A stretch of 64,000 nucleotides of DNA from Bog-473 sp963742035 (GTDB taxonomy: Bacteria > Actinomycetota > Acidimicrobiia > Acidimicrobiales > RAAP-2): positions 682,001 to 746,000 of the forward strand of contig CAVUKH010000001.1 of assembly GCA_963742035.1 (NCBI GenBank), written 5' to 3'. This document shows, piece by piece, positions 24,774 through 34,183 of this stretch. A program made the position numbers and the translations under genes. How positions within the stretch are numbered: the stretch's first letter is position 1; every line of letters begins with the position of its first letter. The notes beneath the pieces were generated by a model. It saw only the letters and a list, made by a program, of their open reading frames with translations, did no database searches and was not told the DNA's origin.

Positions 24774-25382
24774 TCAAGGAGAGGATGACCCGACCGCCCT
24801 TGCGGCGGCCTGACGCCGGCGACGCAGGACCAGTAGCAGCGTCAAGAGCAATAGGAAGACGATGCCGAGAACGGCCGGCAGCACGAAGACGCTCGCCGAC
24901 GAGTGCTCCGTCGCCACAATGGAAGTCGGCGAGACCAACGCAGCATCGCCCGGCACCGCGACGGCGGCGACCGTGGATCCGGGCCGGTGGAACGTGACGC
25001 CCGGAAGCGGCTCGCTGTAGCTGTGGCCGTCGAGGGCGTACGTCCCGCGACAGGCGTACCCGGCGGCGTTGCTCCCGCTGCCCCCGAGGAGCCCCATGCA
25101 GCCGGTCACGGTGAAGGTGACAGGGACGCCGTCGTTATGGAGGCGGTCGTCCTGTTGGTTCGTGTGGATCCCGACGACCGTGAAGACGATGGCCAGGACG
25201 GCCAGGGTGGCCAGTACGACCCCGAGCGCGACCCGCCCGACCCGCCGTCCGTCCACCGACACGCCAGCACCGCGAAGCTGCCCGACACGATCAGCGGGCT
25301 CGCCCTCCGCATCGTCGTTTCCGGGCAGGGGAGCGTCGGGGTCGGTCGTCACGATCGGCAGGATCGTAGTGGGGTCCGCCAC
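24774..25382 (-). CDS. Membrane protein with DUF3592-like layout
   Basis: A 202-residue protein: a cytoplasmic N-terminal tail of about 50 residues, membrane segment VALGVVLATLAVLAIVFTVV, an extracellular domain of about 90 residues with two cysteines (GCMGLLGG and YACRGTY), and a second membrane segment VFVLPAVLGIVFLLLLTLLL followed by basic residues. Two helices flanking a small beta domain with GTYALDGHSYSEPLPG resemble DUF3592 proteins. No function is assigned. It is transcribed away from amt. Confidence 0.65.
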   Translation of the reverse strand: MADPTTILPIVTTDPDAPLPGNDDAEGEPADRVGQLRGAGVSVDGRRVGRVALGVVLATLAVLAIVFTVVGIHTNQQDDRLHNDGVPVTFTVTGCMGLLGGSGSNAAGYACRGTYALDGHSYSEPLPGVTFHRPGSTVAAVAVPGDAALVSPTSIVATEHSSASVFVLPAVLGIVFLLLLTLLLVLRRRRQAAARAVGSSSP

Positions 25383-25451
25383 CAGGCACGCCGCCGCCCT
25401 TCGGCAGATTCGGGGCTGCCGAAAACCCCGGGATTGCGGTGAGGCGGTGGA

Positions 25452-25489
25452 TTAACAATCCCGAAACACACGCGTGATCATGCGGAAAC
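25452..25489 (+). promoter_or_regulatory. GlnR-type box upstream of amt-glnK
   Basis: Four half-sites in strict 5-6-5-6-5-6-5 spacing: TTAAC, GAAAC, GTGAT, GAAAC. The GlnR consensus of actinobacteria is gTnAC-n6-GaAAC-n6-gTnAC-n6-GaAAC. The site lies 125-162 bases before the amt start. Nitrogen-limited activation of amt-glnK is inferred. Confidence 0.7.
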
Positions 25490-25613
25490 TCCTGAAATGC
25501 ATTGTGTCTGCGGCGGGGTGAACCGTCCGAATGGCATGAGCCGTACCCGGTGTTTCGTCACGCTCTGGCCGCAGAGCGGGACGCCGGGGCGGATGACAGT
25601 TAGGAGAGCTTGA

Positions 25614-27212
25614 GTGATCCATCTGATAGGAGCGGCTTCGTACGTTCCGTATCCCAGTTGGCTCAATCCGGCAGACAATACGTGGCAGATAACAGCCGCC
25701 ACCTTCGTCGGCCTGATGAGCCTTCCTGGCCTCGCAGTGCTCTACGCGTCCCTTGTTCCCAAGAAGTGGGCCGTGAACGTACTCGCAATGATGTTCGCCG
25801 GATTCTCACTGGTGATGGTTGCGTGGTTCCTGTGGGAGTACAAAATGGGCTTCGGCGACACGTCCATCGGCGGCGGCGTCCACCTCGTCAACGGGGTGGT
25901 GACGCAGACGCAGAACGCGGGGACCACCGGAACGCTCACGCACTTCTTCGAGAACTTCCTCGGGAAGCCGGGACCGATCACGAGTGCCTACGGTGAACAG
26001 GCGCAAGCCAGTTCGGCAGCCAACACGATCATCCCGTTCCACTTCCCGACCTCGTCCCTGGCCTACTTCCAGTTCGTCTTCGCGGCGATCACACCGTTGC
26101 TGTTCCTCGGCAGCGTGCTCGGCCGCATCAAGTTCAGCGCCTGGGTCCTGCTGGTCCCGCTGTGGTCCACCTGCGTGTACACGGTGGACGCCTTCCTGCT
26201 CTGGGGCGGCGGCTACTTCGCCCAGGAGGGCGCACTGGACTTCTCCGGTGGGTACGTCATCCACATGTCGGCCGGTGTGTCCGGCTTCGTAGCGGCCTGG
26301 TGTCTCGGACCGAGACTCCTGCGAGATCGACAGCACGCCTTGCCCAACAACCTCGTGATGGCGGCGGTCGGTGCCGGCATCCTGTGGTTGGGCTGGAACG
26401 GGTTCAACGGTGGTGACCCCTACTACGCCGGGGCCAGCGCCGCGGCAGCGGTGGTCAACACGAACCTCGCCACGGCCACCGGTGTCCTGGTCTGGATCGC
26501 CATGGACGCCTGGCTCTCCAAGGAGAAGAAGCCCACCTTCCTCGGTGGTGTCAACGGCATGATCTGCGGACTGGTCGGCATCACGCCGTGCGCCGGCTGG
26601 GTCAACGGCCTGGGTGCCATCTTCGTCGGGGCCACGTGCACGGTCGTCGTCTGGATCGCCTGGAACTACCTCTCCAAGGTACGGCCCTTCTCCAAGGTCG
26701 ACGATGCTCTGGGTGTCATCTACACCCACGGCATTGCCGGATTCACTGGCGGCATGCTCCTGGGCATCTTCGGAGACCCGAACATGATTGAGTACGGCTG
26801 TGGTCACCTGACCCCGGCCGGGCAGGTGATCGCCACCTCGCAGGCGACGTACCTCACGGCGAAGGGGACCTGCGTGCCCTTCGGTGTCAACGGCCTGATG
26901 TACACCGGGTCGGCGCACCAGCTGTGGGAACAGTTCCGAGCGGCGATCTTCGTCATCATCTGGTCCGCGCTGATCACCTTCATCCTCATGAAGCTCATCG
27001 GCCTGGTCCTCCGGGGCACCCGCTACAAGGACGAGATCCTCGAAGTCGGGGACCTCGCCATCCACGGCGAGGAGGCCTTCCCCGAGGAGACGCTCGCCAG
27101 TCGGTCCGACGGCGCCTTCGCCATGGCCGGTCTCGACAAGGGAGGGAGCTCAGCGGCGGCGATCGCAGAGGATTATCCGGTGCCCGGTACCGATACCGGC
27201 GGCGGGTCTTAG
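25614..27212 (+). CDS. amt: Ammonium transporter
   Basis: A 532-residue Amt/MEP/Rh transporter with eleven membrane helices expected. Family landmarks include TWQITAATFVGLMSLPGLAVLYA near the N-terminus, the twin-Gly GGYVIHMSAGVSGF with the pore His, LGWNGFNGG, and GIAGFTGGMLLGI with the second conserved His region. The extracellular loop 100-130 is longer than in E. coli AmtB, and a 60-residue acidic C-terminal tail follows. GTG is the start after TAGGAG. The downstream P-II gene, 33 bases away, should bind and gate the channel when nitrogen is plentiful. Confidence 0.95.
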   Translation: MIHLIGAASYVPYPSWLNPADNTWQITAATFVGLMSLPGLAVLYASLVPKKWAVNVLAMMFAGFSLVMVAWFLWEYKMGFGDTSIGGGVHLVNGVVTQTQNAGTTGTLTHFFENFLGKPGPITSAYGEQAQASSAANTIIPFHFPTSSLAYFQFVFAAITPLLFLGSVLGRIKFSAWVLLVPLWSTCVYTVDAFLLWGGGYFAQEGALDFSGGYVIHMSAGVSGFVAAWCLGPRLLRDRQHALPNNLVMAAVGAGILWLGWNGFNGGDPYYAGASAAAAVVNTNLATATGVLVWIAMDAWLSKEKKPTFLGGVNGMICGLVGITPCAGWVNGLGAIFVGATCTVVVWIAWNYLSKVRPFSKVDDALGVIYTHGIAGFTGGMLLGIFGDPNMIEYGCGHLTPAGQVIATSQATYLTAKGTCVPFGVNGLMYTGSAHQLWEQFRAAIFVIIWSALITFILMKLIGLVLRGTRYKDEILEVGDLAIHGEEAFPEETLASRSDGAFAMAGLDKGGSSAAAIAEDYPVPGTDTGGGS

Positions 27213-27245
27213 GCCCGATCACTCAGGACGAAAGGAGATCGACAA

Positions 27246-27584
27246 ATGAAGCTGATCGTGGCAGTCCTCAAGCCGTTCAAGCTCGACGACGTCAAGGAGA
27301 CTCTGAAGAACCTCGGGGTGCAGGGCATGACCCTGACCGAGGCCCAGGGTTTCGGGCGCCAGCGGGGACACACCGAGGTGTACCGCGGTGCGGAATACGA
27401 GGTGGACTTCGTCCCCAAAATCCGTGTCGAGGTGCTGGTGGACGACGCCCAGACGGACGAGGTGGTCGACGCCATCGTCACCTCGGCCTCCACCGGCAAG
27501 ATCGGTGACGGCAAGGTCTGGGTCCTCCCAGTCGAAGCCGTGGTGCGCGTGCGCACCGGAGAGCGCGGGCCTGACGCGTTGTAA
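27246..27584 (+). CDS. glnK: P-II family protein GlnK (amt partner)
   Basis: A 112-residue P-II protein with T-loop GRQRGHTEVYRGAEY (Tyr51), B-loop STGKIGDGKVWVL and C-loop VVRVRTGERG. Co-transcription with amt is the classic arrangement in which GlnK blocks the ammonium channel. A good ribosome site (AAGGAGATCGACAA) precedes the ATG. In actinobacteria Tyr51 is adenylylated. It is followed by a strong hairpin. Confidence 0.95.
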   Translation: MKLIVAVLKPFKLDDVKETLKNLGVQGMTLTEAQGFGRQRGHTEVYRGAEYEVDFVPKIRVEVLVDDAQTDEVVDAIVTSASTGKIGDGKVWVLPVEAVVRVRTGERGPDAL

Positions 27585-27612
27585 GACGCGACAGTTCCTG
27601 TAGACGGTCGGT

Positions 27613-27644
27613 CAGGCCGGGGCGCGGCGAGGTGCCCCGGCCTG
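27613..27644 (+). terminator. Hairpin terminator after amt-glnK
   Basis: A perfect 11-bp GC-rich stem (CAGGCCGGGGC pairing with GCCCCGGCCTG) around a 10-base loop, 28 bases past the glnK stop. No U-run follows, as is common in actinobacteria. Confidence 0.75.
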
Positions 27645-27724
27645 CCGCTGTCCGGGGGCATGGTGTCGGCGCCGGTCCGGTCGTGGCGGGACGGGCCGGC
27701 GCCGCATGGCCCGGGTGGGGTGTG

Positions 27725-27946
27725 TCAGCCCTGCGTCGTCGTCGTCGTCGTTGTCGTCGTCGGCGGTCGGCCGCGCTTGGGGAGCGGGGCCGCCTGCTCG
27801 GGCATGCGCCCGGCCTCACGCAGGGCCCGCCGCAGGAGCACCTCGATCTGGGCGTTCACGCTGCGCAGCTCGTCGTTGGCCCACCGCATCAGCGCGTCGT
27901 GGACCGCCGGGTCGATGCGGAGCAGGACTTGTCGCCGTTCACTCAC
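27725..27946 (-). CDS. Small ribbon-helix-helix-like protein with poly-Thr tail
   Basis: A 73-residue protein beginning at GTG, which overlaps the stop of the SPFH gene (GTGA). The N-terminal half, RRQVLLRIDPAVHDALMRWA, then NDELRSVNAQIEVLLRRAL, fits an Arc/MetJ-type ribbon-helix-helix DNA-binding fold. The C-terminal third is a basic, proline-rich linker ending in nine threonines encoded by a GTC/ACG microsatellite (about 27731-27757). It probably autoregulates the operon through the 27-bp palindrome upstream of the SPFH gene; this is inferred from position. Confidence 0.75.
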   Translation of the reverse strand: MSERRQVLLRIDPAVHDALMRWANDELRSVNAQIEVLLRRALREAGRMPEQAAPLPKRGRPPTTTTTTTTTQG

Positions 27947-28857
27947 GTATAGAGCGAGCCCGTGTTCACGACGGGCGACGGCGGCTGGTCCCCGCACAGG
28001 ACCACCATGAGGTTGCTGACCATGCTGGCCGTGCGCTCCTCGTCGAGCGACACCACGCCCCCCTCGTTCAGGCGACTGAGCGCCATCTCGACCATGCCCA
28101 CCGCGCCTTCGACGATGCGCGAGCGCGCGGCCACGACCGCGTTGGCCTGCTGGCGGCGCAGCATGGCCTGGGCGATCTCCTGGGCGTAGGCCAGATGGGA
28201 GATCCGCACCTCCACCACTTCGAGGCCGGCGATGGCGATCCGTTCGGCCACCTCGACGGCCAGTTCGCCGGCGACGATGTCGGTCGAGCCGCGCAGCGAC
28301 GTCCCCGCCCCGGTGGTGTCGTCGTAGGGGTGGCTGACCGCGACGTGGCGGAGGGCGGACTCGGCCTGGACCGAGATGAAGTCGACGAAGTTGTCCACGG
28401 CATAGGTGGACCGGGCCGTGTCGGCCACCTGCCACACGACGATGGCGGCGATCTCGACCGGGTTGCCGTCGGCGTCGTTCACCTTGAGGTGCCCGGTCTC
28501 GAAGTTGCGGACCCGGACGCTGACCCGGCGGCGCACGGTCAGGGGGGCCACCCACCAGAACCCCGAGCGGCGGACGGTCCCGATGTAGCGCCCGAAGAAC
28601 TGCACGACCGAGGTCTGGCCCGGGGGGACGATCACCAGTGCGGTGACGATGAGGACGAAGACCAGAATCGGCAGGAAGAGCCAGCCGGGAGCGTTGAACC
28701 CGGCGAGGACCATGCCGCCGGCGCACACGGCGAGGGCGAGGACGCCGAACCACCCGTTGACGGCAACCGCGGGACGTTCGGTGATGTCGACCCGGACCCC
28801 CTGATGCCCGACGGGCGTGGCGGGGACGGGTGCTGCGGGTGCGGGTGCGTTGCTCAT
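27943..28857 (-). CDS. SPFH/band-7 domain membrane protein
   Basis: A 304-residue protein: a Pro/Ala-rich N-terminus, two closely spaced hydrophobic segments (WFGVLALAVCAGGMVLAG and WLFLPILVFVLIVTALVIV), then the SPFH domain with PPGQTSVVQFFGRYIGTVR, PLTVRRRVSVRVRNFET, DGNPVEIAAIVVWQVADT and a helical region (AQEIAQAMLRRQQANAVVAA). SPFH proteins form ring-like assemblies on membranes. The ATG is selected because GGAGGAGATCATC directly precedes it; an ATG six codons upstream overlaps that site. It is coupled to the ribbon-helix-helix gene by a GTGA overlap. Confidence 0.88.
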   Translation of the reverse strand: MSNAPAPAAPVPATPVGHQGVRVDITERPAVAVNGWFGVLALAVCAGGMVLAGFNAPGWLFLPILVFVLIVTALVIVPPGQTSVVQFFGRYIGTVRRSGFWWVAPLTVRRRVSVRVRNFETGHLKVNDADGNPVEIAAIVVWQVADTARSTYAVDNFVDFISVQAESALRHVAVSHPYDDTTGAGTSLRGSTDIVAGELAVEVAERIAIAGLEVVEVRISHLAYAQEIAQAMLRRQQANAVVAARSRIVEGAVGMVEMALSRLNEGGVVSLDEERTASMVSNLMVVLCGDQPPSPVVNTGSLYT

Positions 28858-28876
28858 GATGATCTCCTCCGACATA

Positions 28877-28903
28877 AAAGTGCTATCTATTAGATATCAC
28901 TTT
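28877..28903. promoter_or_regulatory. 27-bp palindromic operator upstream of the SPFH gene
   Basis: AAAGTG-C-TATCTA-T-TAGATA-T-CACTTT: two nested perfect inverted repeats, with a single mismatched pair between them (28883 and 28897). It is an AT-rich island in GC-rich surroundings and lies 20 bases before the SPFH start, at the expected promoter position. The binding protein is unknown; the adjacent ribbon-helix-helix protein is the obvious candidate. Confidence 0.7.
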
Positions 28904-28953
28904 ATCGGTCGGTTGGCTACCCCCTGCTTCGGGGGGACGGGGGAGAGGAAGGG

Positions 28954-29721
28954 TCAGGCGGGTGGCTGGTCAGCCTGGCGGGCCACGGCCGCCGCCGCGG
29001 CGGCCGCGGCGTCGGGGTCACCCAGGTAGTCGGCCGACTCCACCCCGAGGTCGTCGTCGAGCCGCAGGCGAAAGGGGATGCCGGTCGGGACCTCGAGCTC
29101 GGTGATGGCGTCGTCGGCAATGCCCTGCAGGTGCTTGCGCAGGGCCCGGATGGAGTTGCCGTGGGCGGCCACCAGCACGGCGCCACCCCGGGCGGCGGCG
29201 GCCCGGAGGTCGGGCACGATGGCCGACTCCCAGTAGGGCACGGTGCGGGCCACCACGTCCTTCAGGCACTCGGTGTGCGGCAGGTCACTCGGATTGACGT
29301 CGCGGTAGCGGGGGTCCCCTGCGACGTCGTAGGGGTTGTCGGGGGAGAGGGGCGGCGGCGGCGTGTCGTAGCTGCGGCGCCAGAGCTGGAGCTGCTCGGC
29401 CCCGAACTCCTGCTTGATCGCGGCCTTGTTCTTGCCCTGCAGGTCCCCGTAGTGGCGCTCGTTGAGGCGCCAGTCCCGGCGGACCGGCAGCCAGCTGCGT
29501 CCGGCGGCTGCCAGGGCCAGCTCAGCGGTCCGGATGGCCCTGGTGAGAACGGAGGTGTGCAGCACGCGCAGGTCCAGGTCGGCCGCAGCGGCCAGCAGCT
29601 CGCCGCAGGCCCGGGCCTCGGCTTCCCCGGCCGGGGTCAGGTCGACGTCGACCCACCCCGTGAAGAGGTTCTCGGCGTTCCAGGCTGACTGCCCGTGACG
29701 GACCAGGACGAGATCGAGCAC
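28954..29721 (-). CDS. gpmA: 2,3-bisphosphoglycerate-dependent phosphoglycerate mutase
   Basis: A 255-residue glycolytic mutase interconverting 3- and 2-phosphoglycerate. The phospho-acceptor motif RHGQSAWNAENLFTGW is at residues 8-23, followed by LNERHYGDLQGKNK and the second catalytic His in VAAHGNSIRALRKHL. The length matches the family apart from an alanine-rich C-terminal tail (DPDAAAAAAAAVARQ). GTG start. It is divergent from dnaK. Confidence 0.95.
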   Translation of the reverse strand: MLDLVLVRHGQSAWNAENLFTGWVDVDLTPAGEAEARACGELLAAAADLDLRVLHTSVLTRAIRTAELALAAAGRSWLPVRRDWRLNERHYGDLQGKNKAAIKQEFGAEQLQLWRRSYDTPPPPLSPDNPYDVAGDPRYRDVNPSDLPHTECLKDVVARTVPYWESAIVPDLRAAAARGGAVLVAAHGNSIRALRKHLQGIADDAITELEVPTGIPFRLRLDDDLGVESADYLGDPDAAAAAAAAVARQADQPPA

Positions 29722-29809
29722 GCCACGAGCGTAGATGGGCCCGGCGGGGAGTCGGAAACCACCTGTTCAGGTGGGAGAAAACCGGGGTGGCAGGCATCGC
29801 CTCAAGAAT

Positions 29810-29841
29810 CTTGACATGAGAGGACTCAACTTTGCTACACT
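29810..29841 (+). promoter_or_regulatory. dnaK promoter with HAIR-type HspR operator
   Basis: CTTGACA-N7-ACTCAAC at 29810-29830 matches the HAIR consensus CTTGAGT-N7-ACTCAAG at 11 of 14 positions. It contains TTGACA (29811-29816) as -35 box; TACACT at 29836-29841 is the likely -10 box with a 19-base spacer. A further CTCAAG half-site lies just upstream at 29801. HspR is encoded in the same operon at 33686. Confidence 0.75.
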
Positions 29842-29985
29842 GGTGCACAGCAAGAAGCGACTGACGAAGCGACTGACGAGAAGACTGCAGAGAAAGAGCA
29901 GGCCAGCCGGGCGCAGAAGTGCCTCCAGCTGGACACGACGACGCCGGACGGAACCGGCAGACGACAAGCGGAAGGAATGGCAGAA

Positions 29986-31847
<1,862 letters not shown>

Positions 31848-31851
<4 letters not shown>

Positions 31852-32014
31852 GCTTCGGCGACGAGGCCGTGCCGGAGGAGGAGACCGTCTCTTCTGAGGG
31901 CGGGGCCACCGGGAACCGGGAGCAGGCGGACCGGGCGCACCGGGAGAGGCCAACGGGTCGGCGGCGCACGCCGCCACCCACGCGGGCCTGGCCGAGGAGG
32001 CCGACCCGCGGGAA
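31848..32014 (+). other. grpE: Probable original N-terminal coding part of grpE, now out of frame
   Basis: An ATG overlapping the dnaK stop (ATGA) begins MSFGDEAVPEEETVSSEGG, an acidic N-terminus typical of GrpE. That frame decays into Arg/Pro-rich nonsense after about 20 codons. The true continuation (GEANGSAAHAATHAGLAEEA, DPREV) lies one frame away and is open from about 31898. A single indel between about 31898 and 31930 would reunite them. Confidence 0.65.
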
Positions 32015-32455
32015 GTGCTGGCGCGCGAGCGGGACGAGTACCTGCTCGCGCTCCAGCGCACCCAAGCCGACTTCGAGAACTACCGCAAGCGGATCACCCG
32101 CCAGCAGGAGGAGCAGGCCGCGCGCGCCTCGCAGCACCTGGTGGACAAGTTGCTGCCGGTGCTCGACGCGCTCGACCTGGCCGAGAATCATCTGAAGGAC
32201 TCGGTCGACGTGGGCGAGGGCGCCAAGGCGCTGCACGCCTCACGGGCGATGTTGTTGGACATCCTCTCGAGGGAAGGCCTCGAGCGGGTCGACCAGCCCG
32301 AGGTCCCCTTCGACCCCTCGGTGCACGACGGCGTCGCGCACGCCGACGGCGAGGGCGGCCCGGGCGGCGAGACCATGGTGGAGGAAGTGCTGCGTTCCGG
32401 CTACCGCTGGAAGGGGCAGGTGCTGCGCCCCGCCATGGTCCGTGTGCGGGGGTGA
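32015..32455 (+). CDS. grpE: Nucleotide exchange factor GrpE (frame-consistent part)
   Basis: 146 residues from a GTG, containing the long dimerisation helix (LLALQRTQADFENYRKRI, then QEEQAARASQHLVDKLLPVL), the LDLAENH region and the beta-wing domain (GLERVDQPEVPFDPSVHDGV, VEEVLRSGYRWKGQVLRPAMV). GrpE exchanges ADP for ATP on DnaK. The acidic N-terminal tail is missing from this frame because of an apparent frameshift just upstream. Starting at the GTG would still give a protein with the working core. It ends nine bases before dnaJ. Confidence 0.85.
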   Translation: MLARERDEYLLALQRTQADFENYRKRITRQQEEQAARASQHLVDKLLPVLDALDLAENHLKDSVDVGEGAKALHASRAMLLDILSREGLERVDQPEVPFDPSVHDGVAHADGEGGPGGETMVEEVLRSGYRWKGQVLRPAMVRVRG

Positions 32456-32463
32456 ACTGACCC

Positions 32464-33579
32464 ATGGCCGCACAGCGTGAATGGTTCGAGAAGGACTACT
32501 ACAAGGTGCTGGGCGTCGTCCCGACGGCGTCGGACAAGGAGATCACGCGCGCCTACCGGAAGCTGGCGAAGGAGAACCACCCGGACACCAACCCGGGCTC
32601 GGAGGAGCGCTTCAAGGAGATCAGCGCCGCCTACGACGTCATCGGTGACGCCGACAAACGCAAGGAGTACGACGAGGTCCGCTCGCACGGGCCGGTCGGC
32701 GGCTTCGGCGCGCCCGGTGGTGGTGGTGGCACCTTCCGCATGGAGGACATGGGCGACCTGGGGGATCTCTTCGGCGGCCTCTTCGGTGGGGGCGCCGGCC
32801 GGACGCGCACGACCCAGCGCGGGCCACAGCGCGGGGCCGACATGGAGGCGCAGCTCCACCTGTCGTTCCAGGACGCGGTGCACGGCGTCACGACGTCGGT
32901 CAACGTCCCCCAGGAGGTGCGCTGCTCGAACTGCCGCGGCAGCGGGGCCGCCCCCGGGACCTCGACTCACACCTGCCCCCGTTGCGGGGGGTCAGGCAGC
33001 CTCAACGACAACCAGGGCCTGTTCTCCCTCAGCACCGTCTGCCCGGACTGCATGGGGCGGGGGACGCTGTTCGACACGCCGTGCCCCGTGTGCCACGGGA
33101 CGGGCACCGAGCACAAGGTGCGCTCGGTCAAGGTCCGGATCCCGGCCGGGGTGGAGGGCGGCCAGCGCATCAGGGTCAAGGGACGGGGCGCGCCCGGTCA
33201 GGGCATGGCGCCTCCCGGTGACCTCTACGTGGTCGTCCACGTGGCCCACCACGAGTTCTTCGGGCGCAGCGGGCGCAATCTGACCATCACGGTGCCGATC
33301 ACGTTCCCGGAGGCGGCGCTGGGCACGACGATCACGGTGCCGACGCTCGACGGCAAGGTCACGCTCAAGGTGCCGGCGGGCACGTCGTCGGGCAAGGTCC
33401 TGCGCGTGCGTGGCCGCGGCGTGCCGAGCGGGTCCGGTCGTAACGCCAAGAAGCCGGGCGACCTGCTGGTCAAGGTCGAGGTGGTCGTGCCGACAGAGCT
33501 CACCGACGAGCAGAAGGCGGCGGTGGAGTCGCTGGCCGCGGTGACGGAGCCGGCGCCGCGCATCGCGGTGGACGGGTGA
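32464..33579 (+). CDS. dnaJ: Co-chaperone DnaJ (Hsp40)
   Basis: A 371-residue type I J-protein. The J domain carries HPD at residues 39-41. A Gly/Phe-rich linker (GGFGAPGGGGGTFR, DLFGGLFGGGAG) follows, then four zinc-binding repeats (CSNCRGSG, CPRCGGSG, CPDCMGRG, CPVCHGTG) and the C-terminal peptide-binding domains. It stimulates the DnaK ATPase and delivers substrates. Its position after grpE and before hspR is the standard actinobacterial heat-shock operon. Confidence 0.96.
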   Translation: MAAQREWFEKDYYKVLGVVPTASDKEITRAYRKLAKENHPDTNPGSEERFKEISAAYDVIGDADKRKEYDEVRSHGPVGGFGAPGGGGGTFRMEDMGDLGDLFGGLFGGGAGRTRTTQRGPQRGADMEAQLHLSFQDAVHGVTTSVNVPQEVRCSNCRGSGAAPGTSTHTCPRCGGSGSLNDNQGLFSLSTVCPDCMGRGTLFDTPCPVCHGTGTEHKVRSVKVRIPAGVEGGQRIRVKGRGAPGQGMAPPGDLYVVVHVAHHEFFGRSGRNLTITVPITFPEAALGTTITVPTLDGKVTLKVPAGTSSGKVLRVRGRGVPSGSGRNAKKPGDLLVKVEVVVPTELTDEQKAAVESLAAVTEPAPRIAVDG

Positions 33580-33608
33580 GGGCGATGTACGGGGTGAGTG
33601 GTGTGTGT

Positions 33609-33680
33609 GGTGTGAACGGTGTAGGCGGTGTGAACGGGGTGAACGGTGTGAACGGTGTAGGCGGTGTGAACGGGGTGATG
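33609..33680 (+). repeat. Minisatellite between dnaJ and hspR (two 36-base units of four 9-mers)
   Basis: Two adjacent 36-base units identical except for their last two bases. Each unit is built from 9-mers such as GGTGTGAAC, GGTGTAGGC and GGGGTGAAC. The array fills the dnaJ-hspR gap and ends five bases before the hspR ATG, so it also supplies the G-rich sequence where a ribosome site would be. Confidence 0.9.
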
Positions 33681-33685
33681 CAGTG

Positions 33686-34066
33686 ATGGCCGACCGCGAT
33701 GCGAACCAGGCGGTCTACGTGATTTCGGTGGCAGCCGAGCTGACGGGGATGCACCCCCAGACCCTGCGCATCTACGAGCGCAAGGGCCTGCTCGACCCCT
33801 CCCGCACCAGTGGTGGCAGCCGGCGCTTCTCAGAGCGGGACCTGGAGCGCCTGCGCCACATTCAGGAGTTGACCTCCACCGGGCTCAACCTCGAAGGGGT
33901 GCGCCGGGTGCTGCAGCTCGAGTCCGAGCTGTCCCGGCTGCGCGAGGAACTGGTGGAGGCCCGGGCGCAGGCGCTCGACGCAGTGGCGGCCACGCATCGC
34001 CAGTACCGGCGCGACCTCGTGCCGTTGCGCCAGTCGCCGGTGTTGCGGCGGCGGACCGGGACGTAG
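33686..34066 (+). CDS. hspR: Heat-shock repressor HspR (MerR family)
   Basis: A 126-residue MerR-type regulator: VYVISVAAELTGMHPQTLRI, YERKGLLDPSRT, GSRRFSERDLERLRHIQEL and a C-terminal coiled helix. HspR binds HAIR sites and represses dnaK and clpB operons, with DnaK acting as co-repressor. The ATG is taken over an upstream in-frame start because the extra 27 residues would be encoded by the minisatellite and read as an artificial Cys/Arg repeat. A HAIR-like site is present at the dnaK promoter, closing the feedback loop. Confidence 0.93.
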   Translation: MADRDANQAVYVISVAAELTGMHPQTLRIYERKGLLDPSRTSGGSRRFSERDLERLRHIQELTSTGLNLEGVRRVLQLESELSRLREELVEARAQALDAVAATHRQYRRDLVPLRQSPVLRRRTGT

Positions 34067-34080
34067 GGCGGGACGGACCG

Positions 34081-34125
34081 CGGTGCTGGATACAGCGGTG
34101 CTGAACACAGCGGTGCCGGACACCA
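34081..34125 (+). repeat. Three tandem 15-base repeats upstream of clpB
   Basis: Three imperfect copies of CGGTGCTGGATACAG in the hspR-clpB gap, differing at two to five positions. No HAIR site is obvious in this gap, so clpB may be read from the dnaK promoter. Confidence 0.8.
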
Positions 34126-34183
34126 CAGAGGACACGATCACGAGTTTGCAGACCACGAGGCGCGAGACGAGAGAGGCGAGCCG

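Noticed and set aside
33609..33680. N-terminal extension of HspR through the minisatellite
   Set aside because: The extension reads as an artificial Cys/Arg repeat, and the MerR domain begins normally after the ATG at 33686.
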